Source: Candidatus Segatella papionis | GTDB lineage: Bacteria; Bacteroidota; Bacteroidia; Bacteroidales; Bacteroidaceae | NCBI GenBank assembly: GCA_002297965.1 | Contig: DBLF01000048.1 | Coordinates: 72,116 to 101,282, forward strand | DNA length: 29,167 nucleotides | Reading direction: 5' to 3' | In this document: positions 7,155-15,763 of the stretch, piece by piece | Numbering within the stretch: position 1 is the stretch's first letter | Layout of the letters: the number at the start of each line of letters is the position of its first letter | Translations under genes and position numbers: made by a program | Notes under the pieces: model-generated | What the model saw: the letters and a program-made list of their open reading frames with translations, nothing else | The model's database searches: none | Told to the model about the DNA's origin: nothing

Positions 7155-8059
7155 AGAATGTCGCAAGGCAAGGCGCTGAGCTGATACATGATGGTCTTTG
7201 CCATGCGTGCATGACCATCATCGTTAGGGTGCAGGCGGTCGGTGTCCATCTTGTTGAACATCTGTGCGCCAGCATCATAGATAGGGAAGAGGCCGGAGAG
7301 GGAGTTGAGGTCGATGACTGGTACTGCCCAAACATTGCCCGCCTCCTTAATCGCCTGGATGTAATCGTCGAGATAGAGACCTCGTGCGTTCTCATACATC
7401 TCGTCTGGCTGCACGTTGGTGTCGCCAAGACTGAAGAATGCACGATGCACTGGAGTCATGATGACGATTTGCTTGGTAGGATACATCTGCTTCAACTTAG
7501 ACATGGCGATGTTGATGCGGCCTTTCAAGGTGTTCTTGTCCATCACGAAGTGGCGATGGCGACGATTTACCACTTGGCTTGGTTGCTTGTTACGAGCTAC
7601 CCTCACGGTGTCGAAAGTCTCACTGTACCATTCGCCTATCGGGGTACTGTTGCCGTAGTCGTTGGTTCCGATAAAGATGAGGATGGCATCGAAGTCATCT
7701 CCATGCTCTGCCTTCAACTTGTCGGCTTGGCGAGGAATGTCGTTCCACATTCTGCCGCTCACGCCATATACATACGGAGTGATGCCGAGCCACTCCTGTA
7801 GGAATCCCCAGTACTTCACCTTTGAGGCCTTGATGTTGGGGTCGGTGATGGAGTCGCCGAAGTAAGCAACTTTCTTGCCACGCCAAGGGTGGTTGGCTGT
7901 CTTTTGGACCATCTCCTTTTGTGCGGCTTTCTGCTCCTTGGTGAGCTGTATTTTGGCAGAACTGCCTGTTGCGGAATTTTCCGCTTTGTTTTTTTGTGCG
8001 AAAGTAGGCATTGCCAAAGCGAGGGCGAATGCCATTGCGATGATAGTTTGTTTCTTCAT
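7094..8059 (-). CDS. Secreted SGNH/GDSL-family hydrolase
   Basis: A 321-residue serine esterase or lipase-like hydrolase of the SGNH superfamily, which often removes acyl groups from carbohydrates or lipids; the substrate here is not predictable. A signal peptide covers residues 1-21 (MKKQTIIAMAFALALAMPTFA). Block I is GDSIT with the nucleophile S70, block II includes the glycine of GVSGRMW (about 99-105), block III is GTND (131-134), and block V is D274-R-L-H277 with the catalytic Asp and His. All four blocks are present. The ATG at 8059 is chosen because it starts the signal peptide; an upstream in-frame extension adds an unlikely leader. The last roughly 20 residues (after about 302) are encoded within the terminator hairpin and look like read-through rather than domain. 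It is divergent from the MFS transporter, and a TACCTTTG box lies upstream. Confidence 0.92.
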   Translation of the reverse strand: MKKQTIIAMAFALALAMPTFAQKNKAENSATGSSAKIQLTKEQKAAQKEMVQKTANHPWRGKKVAYFGDSITDPNIKASKVKYWGFLQEWLGITPYVYGVSGRMWNDIPRQADKLKAEHGDDFDAILIFIGTNDYGNSTPIGEWYSETFDTVRVARNKQPSQVVNRRHRHFVMDKNTLKGRINIAMSKLKQMYPTKQIVIMTPVHRAFFSLGDTNVQPDEMYENARGLYLDDYIQAIKEAGNVWAVPVIDLNSLSGLFPIYDAGAQMFNKMDTDRLHPNDDGHARMAKTIMYQLSALPCDILKRCLSWAKVTTKNYCFRPR

Positions 8060-8096
8060 TGTTAGTTTGTTTTTTATTTGTCTTTTGAAAAGGTAA

Positions 8097-8143
8097 TGCA
8101 AACGAGCGCAATGAAAGCTTGCTTTCAAATTGCCGAGTGCAGC
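8097..8143 (-). promoter_or_regulatory. Conserved 47-nt leader element, copy 1 (SGNH hydrolase)
   Basis: This 47-nt sequence matches 19412-19458, upstream of secA, at 41 of 47 positions. Read in gene direction, GCAAT pairs with ATTGC and GAAAG pairs with CTTTC, giving a bulged hairpin. Five of the six differences fall in the apical loop or the 2-nt bulge. It lies directly after the -7 box, so it would form the 5' end of the transcript. Confidence 0.75.
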
Positions 8144-8153
8144 TTATCTTATG

Positions 8154-8161
8154 CAAAGGTA
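8154..8161 (-). promoter_or_regulatory. -7 box for the SGNH hydrolase gene
   Basis: On the - strand this reads TACCTTTG, matching TAnnTTTG. It implies transcription starting near 8147, about 90 nt ahead of the start codon. No clear -33 TTG was found at the usual distance. Confidence 0.55.
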
Positions 8162-8226
8162 CGGCTTATTTTTGACATGAGCTACTCTTTTTCGTTCAAA
8201 ACTTGTGTTTCTTCTTCTTTTTTTCG

Positions 8227-8234
8227 TAATTTTG
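8227..8234 (+). promoter_or_regulatory. -7 box for the MFS transporter gene
   Basis: TAATTTTG matches TAnnTTTG, with a predicted start near 8240 and a leader of about 75 nt that contains the AT-rich tandem repeat. Confidence 0.5.
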
Positions 8235-8250
8235 CACCCGCAAATAGATA

Positions 8251-8313
8251 AAATAGGTATCTCTCTATATAATAAATAGGTACCTCTATATAATAATAGG
8301 TATATAATATAGG
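8251..8313 (+). repeat. AT-rich tandem repeat in the MFS leader
   Basis: Three imperfect units of AATAGGTAyCTCTATATAAT type lie head to tail: 8251-8273 (23 nt), 8274-8294 (21 nt, lacking one CT) and a truncated unit at 8295-8313. They end directly at the start codon of the transporter. Confidence 0.7.
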
Positions 8314-9513
8314 ATGACATTGAATAAGATGAAAGGTTTGAGTAGATTGAATAACTTGAGTGATTTGGCTCGCAAGCGAGTGGCGGTTGCGGCTTATTAT
8401 TTCGTGCCGGGCGTGGTGTTTGCCAGTTGGGCAAGTCGTATTCCAGACGTAAAGCATCTGTTGCATCTCAGCAACGGACAGTTGGGAACAGTGCTCTTCG
8501 CCATTCCCATCGGGCAACTTCTGATGATGACGTTTTCGGGTATCTTGGTGAGCAAGTTTGGCAGCAAGAAAATGCTGGTGTTGTCGGAAGTGCTTTATGC
8601 CCTCGCCTTGTTCTGCATCGGCTGTAGCACCACGGTGTTTCACCTCATCCTGGGACTGGTAGCTTTTGGCATGATGGCGAACTTGATGAACATCGCCACC
8701 AATACACAGGCTTGCTTGTTAGAGAAACTGTATGGGCGCAACATCATGTCGTCGTTTCACGGCTTGTGGAGCTTGGGCGGTTTCGCTGGAGGCATCATCG
8801 GAGCGGTATTCGCCAATATGCTGCTGAGCACACAGGTGCATTTCGGTTGCATCTTGGCGATGAGTTATCTGATTATCGCCCTCGGTTTCCGTTATCTCGT
8901 GAACGATGACATGGCGAAGGCGGAGGAAGAGGATGTTCCGAAGTTTTCCTTCAAGACCATCGACCCCACCTTGTTCCTCTTGGGACTGATGGGATTCGGG
9001 GGTATGTTTTGCGAGGGAACAGTATATGACTGGAGTAGTGTGTATTTCTCTTCCGTAGTGAAGCCCGATGAGGCTTTCATCCGTGCGGGCTATGTGGCAG
9101 GTATGGGAGCGATGACGTTGGGAAGATTCCTTGCCGATGGCTTTGTGACGAAGTATGGACCATCGAAAGTGCTGAAGGTGTGTGGCATGCTGATTGTTTC
9201 GGGCTTGTGGTTGGCAGCCGCCTTGCCCTATCTCGTCACGGCTACCTTGGGCTTCTTGCTCGTAGGTTTCGGAATTTCCTCGTCGGTTCCTATCTGTTAT
9301 AGTATCGCAGGAAAGTTGGGAACGATGAAGGCGAGCATCGCCATCACCATTGTTTCGAGCATCAGCTTCTTCGGTTTCTTGGTAGGACCTCCTATCATCG
9401 GCTGGCTCTCAGAGGCTACGAATCTTCGCATCGCCATCAGTATCGCCGCTTGCTTCGGACTCTTCATCGCTTTCATCGCAGGGAAAGTGAGCAAGCGAGT
9501 GAAGGATATATAG
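8314..9513 (+). CDS. MFS transporter, YbjJ/fucose-permease-like
   Basis: A 399-residue inner-membrane permease of the major facilitator superfamily with about 12 hydrophobic segments in two six-helix halves. The loop between helices 2 and 3 carries SKFGSKKM, the usual MFS G-x3-G/S-x-R/K-K signature. The early SWASRIPDVK segment resembles the YbjJ-type subgroup; the substrate is unknown. The start could be ATG 8314 or ATG 8329 (MKGLSRL); 8314 directly follows the leader repeat. It is divergent from the SGNH hydrolase and convergent with the AAA/PD-(D/E)XK gene, from which a strong bidirectional terminator separates it. Its function may be linked to the hydrolase through a shared substrate, but this rests on adjacency alone. 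Confidence 0.9.
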   Translation: MTLNKMKGLSRLNNLSDLARKRVAVAAYYFVPGVVFASWASRIPDVKHLLHLSNGQLGTVLFAIPIGQLLMMTFSGILVSKFGSKKMLVLSEVLYALALFCIGCSTTVFHLILGLVAFGMMANLMNIATNTQACLLEKLYGRNIMSSFHGLWSLGGFAGGIIGAVFANMLLSTQVHFGCILAMSYLIIALGFRYLVNDDMAKAEEEDVPKFSFKTIDPTLFLLGLMGFGGMFCEGTVYDWSSVYFSSVVKPDEAFIRAGYVAGMGAMTLGRFLADGFVTKYGPSKVLKVCGMLIVSGLWLAAALPYLVTATLGFLLVGFGISSSVPICYSIAGKLGTMKASIAITIVSSISFFGFLVGPPIIGWLSEATNLRIAISIAACFGLFIAFIAGKVSKRVKDI

Positions 9514-9520
9514 ACAAATA

Positions 9521-9563
9521 AAACGCCCATAGACTTCCATATCATCGAAGTCTATGGGCGTTT
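9521..9563. terminator. Bidirectional terminator between convergent genes
   Basis: AAACGCCCATAGACTTC (9521-9537) is exactly complementary to 9547-9563 around a 9-nt loop. It lies between the ends of the MFS gene (+) and the AAA/nuclease gene (-), and each strand has a short T run after the stem. Confidence 0.9.
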
Positions 9564-9569
9564 CTGATG

Positions 9570-11147
9570 TCACTTGATTTCTTTCCAGTCGATGAGTCCT
9601 TTGCCCATGCTGTCGAGTTCTACGGCGAGGGCAATGACCTTTCTGCCATCGGCTTGGAATGGTTGGGTATAATCTCTGTCGTTTATTTGGCTCTCGGCAG
9701 CCTTCATTCCTCCATTGTTGGATAGTTTCAGCTCCAATACATAGATGATACGGCGTGTATAGATTACTATGTCGATTCTGCCAGTGGAAATCATTCGTTC
9801 CACTTCTACCTTGAAACCAATGGCGTTGAATATCGTACTGATGATGAGACGATAACGCTCTTCCATATCCATACATTCCAGCTTTTTGTTGCTGTATGGT
9901 ACATCAGCTATCAAAGACTTTAATGCCTTTTTGGCACCTTCCAGGTCTCCCCTTTGAGAGGCTAACATCAACTGGCTTTGCGCGGTGATGGCTTGCGCGT
10001 TGGTCTTCATGGTCAGGGCTGGAACCACGACTTTATAAAGTGCTTGTCTTACCTCATGGTTTGGGATTCCGAGGAGATAAACACCGTCCTCATAGCCTTT
10101 GATGGTAAGATAGCCAGACTGGTAGAGGAATAGTTCAGAACCTCCACCTGTAACATCTGAAGTCTCAATGGTAACTCTGTCAAGGCAACAGTTGTCGAAA
10201 TCAGACACATGTATCTCCATGTCATCCACGAATTTAGGCAACATAGATGTGGCGCCAGATGCAGCCCAATAACTCTGTAGGTCGCTGTCTGACAATGCAT
10301 TGAGGAGGCTGAACGGATTGAAAATATCTACCATGTTCCTGCGGCTGAAATGATAGCCGTCGTAGTATGCTTTGAGTTGCCGGATGGTTTCCTCTGATGT
10401 CCAATCGTTTACTTCGCCCATTTTTTCTATCTCTGGCATGAAATTGTTTACCACTTCGTCTTTGGTAATGCCGCAGATGGCAGCAAACTGAGGGTCGAAG
10501 CTGATGTTGGTCAAGTTGTTGAGCACAGAGAACAGAGAGATTTGTGTGAATTTGGTTATGCCCGTGATGAAGACGAATTTCTCAAATTCATCGTCCGCTT
10601 TCAGAATGGAAAAGACAGATTTGTAGATAGCGGTGCATGCATCATGCTCGGGAGTTTTCCAAGAGTGTTGCAATGGCGAGTCGTATTCATCTATGAGGAT
10701 GACAACCTGTAGCCCTGTCTGTTTGCAGGCAGTTTGTATGATGTTGTCAAAGCGGTCGGCCAAAGAATCTTCTGATGCAGGAGTTACGCCATATTCTTTC
10801 TCGTATCGGCTGAAAGTGATGTTTAGATAGGAATTAAGGGATGCAGCTTCTGCTCCACCTCTGCTCATGTCGAGTCGAATGACAGGATACTTTTTCCATT
10901 CCTTTTCTAGTTGCATGATTTTCAATCCTTCGAAAAGCTCCTTCTTTCCCTCGAAATAGGTCTGGATGGTATCCACGAGTAGTGACTTACCGAAGCGACG
11001 TGGGCGGCTCAGGTAATTGTATTTTTTTCCGCTATTGGCAAGTTCCCAAACTAGGTCTGTCTTGTCAATGTATAGAAGTCCTTTCTTTCTGATTTCTGTG
11101 AAAGACTGAATGCCTAATGGCAATATTCTATTTGTATTTTCTGTCAT
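9570..11147 (-). CDS. AAA-ATPase-like protein with C-terminal PD-(D/E)XK nuclease domain
   Basis: A 525-residue protein of the AAA_ATPase_like/PDDEXK family that is numerous in Bacteroidota and has no settled role. The N-terminal ATPase has LSRPRRFGKSL (about 47-56) as Walker A, lacking the classical GxxxxGK[ST] start, which is usual for this family, and LIDEYDSPL (151-159) as Walker B. An all-helical middle region follows. The C-terminal nuclease motif is intact: D459 (GRIDIVIY) and E472-x-K474 (YVLELKL). It lies 13 bp downstream of a paralogue in the same orientation, so both probably share one transcript. Possible roles include defence, mobile-element control or DNA repair; nothing here decides between them. 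Confidence 0.9.
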   Translation of the reverse strand: MTENTNRILPLGIQSFTEIRKKGLLYIDKTDLVWELANSGKKYNYLSRPRRFGKSLLVDTIQTYFEGKKELFEGLKIMQLEKEWKKYPVIRLDMSRGGAEAASLNSYLNITFSRYEKEYGVTPASEDSLADRFDNIIQTACKQTGLQVVILIDEYDSPLQHSWKTPEHDACTAIYKSVFSILKADDEFEKFVFITGITKFTQISLFSVLNNLTNISFDPQFAAICGITKDEVVNNFMPEIEKMGEVNDWTSEETIRQLKAYYDGYHFSRRNMVDIFNPFSLLNALSDSDLQSYWAASGATSMLPKFVDDMEIHVSDFDNCCLDRVTIETSDVTGGGSELFLYQSGYLTIKGYEDGVYLLGIPNHEVRQALYKVVVPALTMKTNAQAITAQSQLMLASQRGDLEGAKKALKSLIADVPYSNKKLECMDMEERYRLIISTIFNAIGFKVEVERMISTGRIDIVIYTRRIIYVLELKLSNNGGMKAAESQINDRDYTQPFQADGRKVIALAVELDSMGKGLIDWKEIK

Positions 11148-11160
11148 AACTCAAAGTGTA

Positions 11161-12780
11161 TTAAATCTCTTCGCAAACCACCATCTCTGTGCCTTTATAT
11201 ACTACAATAATCTTGTGCAACTGTGTGGTCTTGATGGCTGATGTCACCACTTCACTCTCAGCGTAGCGGTTTACTTGGGCGATGGCATCCTCACGTAGTT
11301 GCTGCATATGGGCATCGGTCTCCTTCGACTTGGCATACTTCTGATGGTCGCGCTGTGACGAATACTTGTGTAGGCAGTCGGCGATGTATTGGAAATATGG
11401 CTTCCATTTGCCTTCGTATGCCAAATCACTTTCTAAGTTCCCTTTTTCGTAAGAGTCGTATTGCAGGTCGTTCTCTTTGTAGGTGTCCAGTAGATATTGG
11501 AATATCTGCTCACGTACCACTTGGTTTGGAATCACAAACTTGGTCTTGCCTTTATACTGTCCAGCTATGGTAACCATACCGAAGTAGTAGAGTAGGCTTA
11601 CGAAATTGTCGGGATCTCCTATCTTTTCGGCAGGGAAACCTGTCTTTAGCTCTCCTGTCACAAAGCCATTTTGTACGAGTTGCTGGATGATGGAGGCATC
11701 GTGGGCAAATTCCTTGTCCTTGCGGATGAGCATGCGAAGCTTGTTGTAGTCGAGACGGATGTTCTCCTCTATCATATTCTTCGGCAACTTACCTCGGTTT
11801 CTGATGTAATGGTCTATGAAATAGAGCACCATGTTTGAGTTGTACATGGTTGTTTCACCGTATGCGTCTTCTGCAAAGCAATAGTTGTCGTACCATGGCT
11901 TCATGATCTCGATGAGTTCGTCTATCGTATAGTTGTGCAAGCCCAGGGTATCGGTGTAGTAAGTGAGCAAGTCACGCACCTCATCCTCTGTGAAGCCCGT
12001 CATCTCATTAAACTCATATTCCAGGGAATAGTTGGTACCGATGTTGAAACCGCTGGTCAAGTCGTCCATGGTTACAGGGCTTACACCTGTAACGAACACA
12101 CGTTCCAAGGTGCTATCCGTGGCTGACTTGATGGTGTCGAAAAACTTGCGCAGATAACCTGTGCCATGAGTCTCAGCCTTGTAGCTATCGAGACATTTTG
12201 GCTCGGAGAGGATAGTATTGGTGAAATGGTCGTACTCGTCGATGAAAAGGTACACCTTTTGTCCTGTCTTCTTGCATTCCTTGCAGAGATAGTCGAGTTG
12301 CTCGGCAGCACCATCCTTCTTGTTCATCTCTTCCTTGAGGTTGGCTGGTAGATATTGGGCATAGACATCGCAAAAGTAATTGAACTCAGTGTTGCAATGC
12401 GCATCCAATCCCTTCTTGTAGTTTTCAAGATTGGCATCTATGACAGCAAAGTTGAGGGAGATGATGAGATAGGTATTGTGCTCAGGTGTCGGGTTCTCGC
12501 CGATGTAGAGTCCACCAAAAAGTTCCTCGAATCTGTCAGCCATGTTCACATCGTAGTATTGTTTGAGCATGGAGAGGGTAAGGCTCTTGCCGAAACGACG
12601 AGGGCGAATATAGAAGAAAAATTTATTCGAGTCTTCTATATCTTCGATAAATTGCGTCTTATCCACATAGTAACAATCATCCCTTCTCACAGAAACGAAG
12701 TTCATCATTCCGTAAGGGATGCGCTTGCGATAAATACGATTGCGTCTAGCAAGTCTTCTATTTGTTGTGTCACTGACCAT
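11161..12780 (-). CDS. AAA-ATPase-like protein, paralogue lacking the PD-(D/E)XK core
   Basis: A 539-residue relative of the downstream gene. The ATPase part is complete: YVDKTQFI near 38-45, Walker A RPRRFGKS (59-66), LFIDEYDHF (Walker B, about 178-186) and a FVTGVSPVTMDD segment. The C-terminal nuclease is not. After YSSQRD (473-478) the family normally continues with a stretch of roughly 60-80 residues carrying the catalytic Asp and then ELKY; here the chain passes straight to HQKYAKSKETD (from 479), so the Asp region is absent and the Glu of ELKY is His. The tail after it (AIAQVNRYAES...HKIIVVYKG) is preserved. The reading frame is intact, so this is an in-frame loss. The start at 12780 precedes the family-typical IPYGMMNFV by about 20 residues; a later start (for example M25 or M26) is possible. 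Confidence 0.88.
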   Translation of the reverse strand: MVSDTTNRRLARRNRIYRKRIPYGMMNFVSVRRDDCYYVDKTQFIEDIEDSNKFFFYIRPRRFGKSLTLSMLKQYYDVNMADRFEELFGGLYIGENPTPEHNTYLIISLNFAVIDANLENYKKGLDAHCNTEFNYFCDVYAQYLPANLKEEMNKKDGAAEQLDYLCKECKKTGQKVYLFIDEYDHFTNTILSEPKCLDSYKAETHGTGYLRKFFDTIKSATDSTLERVFVTGVSPVTMDDLTSGFNIGTNYSLEYEFNEMTGFTEDEVRDLLTYYTDTLGLHNYTIDELIEIMKPWYDNYCFAEDAYGETTMYNSNMVLYFIDHYIRNRGKLPKNMIEENIRLDYNKLRMLIRKDKEFAHDASIIQQLVQNGFVTGELKTGFPAEKIGDPDNFVSLLYYFGMVTIAGQYKGKTKFVIPNQVVREQIFQYLLDTYKENDLQYDSYEKGNLESDLAYEGKWKPYFQYIADCLHKYSSQRDHQKYAKSKETDAHMQQLREDAIAQVNRYAESEVVTSAIKTTQLHKIIVVYKGTEMVVCEEI

Positions 12781-12809
12781 ATCCGATTCTCCTATTCTTT
12801 ATTTTTCTG

Positions 12810-12841
12810 CAAAGATAGCATAAATATTTGGAATCCACAAA
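12810..12841 (-). promoter_or_regulatory. Promoter of the AAA-ATPase pair
   Basis: On the - strand, TATCTTTG (12817-12810) matches the TAnnTTTG -7 box, and TTTG (12841-12838) lies 20 nt upstream, the expected -33 spacing. This is the best complete Bacteroidota promoter in the window. The leader to the ATG at 12780 would be about 25 nt. Confidence 0.65.
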
Positions 12842-13097
12842 GAAAAGGCTCTTTTTTAATAATAAAAAAGGAGGAAATGTTGATAAAATGTTCTTTTTAC
12901 CATCTAATATTAGCGCATTTTCATTTAGTTCTATTTTATTTCTAAAAAATGAAAATATGAGGAGTTTTGCTAACTAACTGAAAACTAGCTTGTTAAAAGA
13001 AGTGTGAGAAAAAGTCAAATCTAGCAAAATCTATGGTCGTACAACTATAGAAAAACTATCTTGCAAAAAGCAGGGATGATAGCTGTTTTAACGTCAA

Positions 13098-13139
13098 ATC
13101 CATACTCAAAATCTTCTAGATGATGACTTGAGTATGGAT
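13098..13139 (-). terminator. Probable terminator of feoB
   Basis: Positions 13098-13109 (ATCCATACTCAA) and 13128-13139 form a perfect 12-bp inverted repeat with an 18-nt loop, about 30 bp beyond the feoB stop. The tail on the - strand is TTTGACG, only weakly T-rich. Confidence 0.6.
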
Positions 13140-13168
13140 GAGAAATTTTTGTACAAACTTTCAAAAAA

Positions 13169-15709
13169 TTAGATAAACAAACTTCCTATCTGGAAGACCA
13201 GTGCCGATATTACCCATGCCAACAGCGTGGTGTAGCCTGCGGCGAAGCCTGCCCATTTCCAACTGCCTGTCTCACCCTTGATGGCGGCAATAGTTGCGAT
13301 ACAAGGGAAGTAGAGCAGTACGAAGAGCAAGAAGCAATAGGCGGTGAGCGTTGCCTTCGAGTCGGCCTCGGCCTCGCTATAGCCGTATGTCTTCTTCAAG
13401 TCGGAGGTCATCTGCTTCTTCAGTACCTCGTACTTGCCGTCCTCATCGTTATAGTCTTGATCGTCTGAGAAACTGTCGTTGTTACTATAGAGTACACCCA
13501 TCGTTGAGGCTACAATCTCCTTGGCACCTACGCCAGATACCAAACCTACGTCGAGTTTCCAGTCGAAACCTTGTGGGGTGAAGATTGGCTCTATGGTCTT
13601 GCCTATTCTGCCGATGTAGCTCTGCTCCTGCTGTGCCTGGTTGTCAAGCTCCTCGTTGTGAGGGAAGTAGCCGAGCGCCCAGACGATGATGCTTGCCACA
13701 AGAATGATGCCTCCCATCTTCTTCAGGTATTGCTTGCCTTTCTCCCAAGTATGGCGACCTATCGCCTTCCAGGTAGGGAAGCGGTAAGGTGGCAACTCCA
13801 TCACGAATGGGGTGTCCTCGCCCTTGATGACGAAAGATGCAAAGATGCGGCTCAGAATGACGGCAAGGAAGATGCCTATCAAATAGAGCGATACCATGAT
13901 GAGTGAACGGTATTGCAGGGCAAAGAACGTTCCTATCACCATAATATATATAGGTAGGCGAGCCGAACAACTCATCAGTGGCAATATTAGCATGGTGATG
14001 AGGCGGGAGCGGTGGCTCTCGATGGTTCGGGTTGCCATCACGGCTGGTACGTTGCAGCCGAATCCCATAATCAGCGGAATGAACGATTTGCCGTGCAAGC
14101 CCATCTTGTGCATCAACTTGTCCATGATGAAGGCGGCACGAGCCATGTAGCCCGAATCCTCCATGTAGGAAATGAAGAAGTAGAGGATGAGAATCTGTGG
14201 CAGGAACACGATGACGGCTCCTACACCCCCGATAACACCATCCACCAACATATCCTTGACAGGTCCATCAGGCATCGTGTTGCTGATGAAGTCGCCCAAC
14301 CATGCCACGCCGTCCTCAATCCATCCCTTTGGAATCTCGCCTAGTACGAAGGTGGCTGAGAACATGATGAACAAGAGGAGGATGAAGATAGGGAAGCCTA
14401 CGTACTTGTTGGTGAGTACTCGGTCGATGAGGTGAGTCACCTGATAGGTGTCCTTCGCCTTACCTGTCTCGTATCCTGCCTCCTGCAAGGCGCCATGGAT
14501 GAAACCATACTTGGCGTCCATGATGGCGGTCTCGCTATCTTCTTGCATCTCTTCTTTCACACGCTTGGCAGCCTCGTCGCGAGCGGCGAAGATTTCCTTC
14601 GCTGAGTTCAAATGGCTCACGTATTCCTCGGCGTGCTTGTCGTTCTCCAAGAGCTTGATGCTGAGGTATCGGGTGGAGTAGCGTTGGCGGATGCTGTCAT
14701 CTACCTTCAGATACTTCTGTATATGTTCGATGCCGTGCTCTATCTCGTGTCCGTGGTTGATGTGGATATGACGGTAGTGGGCGCTAGAGTCTTCCTTGCC
14801 TTCATAGAGTTCGATGATGGTCTCAAAAAGTTTGTCGACGCCTCGACCGTTAGTGAAGACGGTAGGAATCATGGAGATTCCGAAGAGTTCGCCGAGCTTG
14901 TCGTAGTCGATATTGTCGCCACGTTTCTCGGTCTCGTCAAACATGTTGAGGGCGCAAACCATGCGGATGTGCATGTCTATCAACTGGGTGGTGAGATAGA
15001 GATTGCGCTCCAGGTTGCTGGTGTCGATGACATTGATGACGATATCAGGTGTGTGCTCGATGAGCTGCTTGCGCACATAGAGTTCCTCTGGCGAATAGGC
15101 GGAGAGGGAATAGGTGCCCGGAAGGTCAACCAGGTTGAAGTGATAGCCGTTGTAATCAGCTTCGCCCACCTTGGCATCCACGGTTACACCGCTATAGTTG
15201 CCCACACGCTCGTGTGCTCCCGAAGCGAAGTTAAACAAGGAGGTCTTGCCACAATTAGGGTTACCCACCAATGCCACATTGATGACATGGTGCAGGCGGT
15301 CTGCTTCTTGTTCGGCAAGAGCCTCGCTGCTGGCATTGCCTGTTGTTTCTTTCTTTTCTGCCACGAGCATCTTGTCGCCGAGCGCTTGCTCGTCGGCATC
15401 TTGTGAGTCTATTACTTGAGAGTTGATTACTTGTTCGTGACCTTGTTCGTCGACCTTATTGAGCTCTGCGTCATGTTTCGCCTCATCGATGGAAACCACT
15501 TCTACATGGTCTGCCTCGCTATGGCGAAGCGAAACCTCGTAACCCATAATCTTGTATTTTACGGGGTCTTGGAGAGGGGCATTGAGGAGTACATCCACAC
15601 GTTTGCCCTTGATGAATCCCATCTCGATGACTCTCTTGCGGAAGCCACCGTGACCGGAAACTTTGACGATAACACCACTTTCTCCTGTTTTAAGTTCTGA
15701 TAATTTCAT
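13169..15709 (-). CDS. feoB: Ferrous iron transporter, FeoA-FeoB fusion
   Basis: FeoB moves Fe(II) across the inner membrane; the cytosolic G domain and the FeoA SH3-like domain control it. This 846-residue protein has FeoA fused at the N terminus (about 1-75, MKLSELKTGESGVIVKV...), then an acidic, low-complexity linker (about 76-140). The G domain has G1 GNPNCGKT (149-156), the GVTV switch (about 174), G3 DLPG (195-198) and G4 NMFD (255-258). A helical domain and a polytopic membrane part with two Gate regions follow, including NVPAVMATRTI and the C-terminal GAKEIVAS segment. FeoAB fusions are standard in Bacteroidota. The gene stands alone, with its own promoter and a structured leader; no FeoC-like gene is adjacent. 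Iron-responsive control is expected, but no Fur site was identified. Confidence 0.96.
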   Translation of the reverse strand: MKLSELKTGESGVIVKVSGHGGFRKRVIEMGFIKGKRVDVLLNAPLQDPVKYKIMGYEVSLRHSEADHVEVVSIDEAKHDAELNKVDEQGHEQVINSQVIDSQDADEQALGDKMLVAEKKETTGNASSEALAEQEADRLHHVINVALVGNPNCGKTSLFNFASGAHERVGNYSGVTVDAKVGEADYNGYHFNLVDLPGTYSLSAYSPEELYVRKQLIEHTPDIVINVIDTSNLERNLYLTTQLIDMHIRMVCALNMFDETEKRGDNIDYDKLGELFGISMIPTVFTNGRGVDKLFETIIELYEGKEDSSAHYRHIHINHGHEIEHGIEHIQKYLKVDDSIRQRYSTRYLSIKLLENDKHAEEYVSHLNSAKEIFAARDEAAKRVKEEMQEDSETAIMDAKYGFIHGALQEAGYETGKAKDTYQVTHLIDRVLTNKYVGFPIFILLLFIMFSATFVLGEIPKGWIEDGVAWLGDFISNTMPDGPVKDMLVDGVIGGVGAVIVFLPQILILYFFISYMEDSGYMARAAFIMDKLMHKMGLHGKSFIPLIMGFGCNVPAVMATRTIESHRSRLITMLILPLMSCSARLPIYIMVIGTFFALQYRSLIMVSLYLIGIFLAVILSRIFASFVIKGEDTPFVMELPPYRFPTWKAIGRHTWEKGKQYLKKMGGIILVASIIVWALGYFPHNEELDNQAQQEQSYIGRIGKTIEPIFTPQGFDWKLDVGLVSGVGAKEIVASTMGVLYSNNDSFSDDQDYNDEDGKYEVLKKQMTSDLKKTYGYSEAEADSKATLTAYCFLLFVLLYFPCIATIAAIKGETGSWKWAGFAAGYTTLLAWVISALVFQIGSLFI

Positions 15710-15763
15710 ATCTGTTTTCTTATGCTTTTGCCCTTTCTGGGCGTTTGTCTATATTATGCCTTT

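Larger units (their letters stand above)
12781..13168. other. AT-rich intergenic region between the AAA genes and feoB
   Basis: This 388-base gap holds the AAA-pair promoter at its left end and the feoB terminator hairpin at its right end. Between them is an 8-bp inverted repeat with a 4-nt loop (CTTTTTTA 12851-12858, TAAAAAAG 12863-12870) and otherwise AT-rich sequence in which I see no gene. Confidence 0.7.

Noticed and set aside
7211..7801. 196-codon + strand open frame across the SGNH hydrolase gene
   Set aside because: The - strand frame has a signal peptide and all four SGNH blocks; this one is an antisense shadow.
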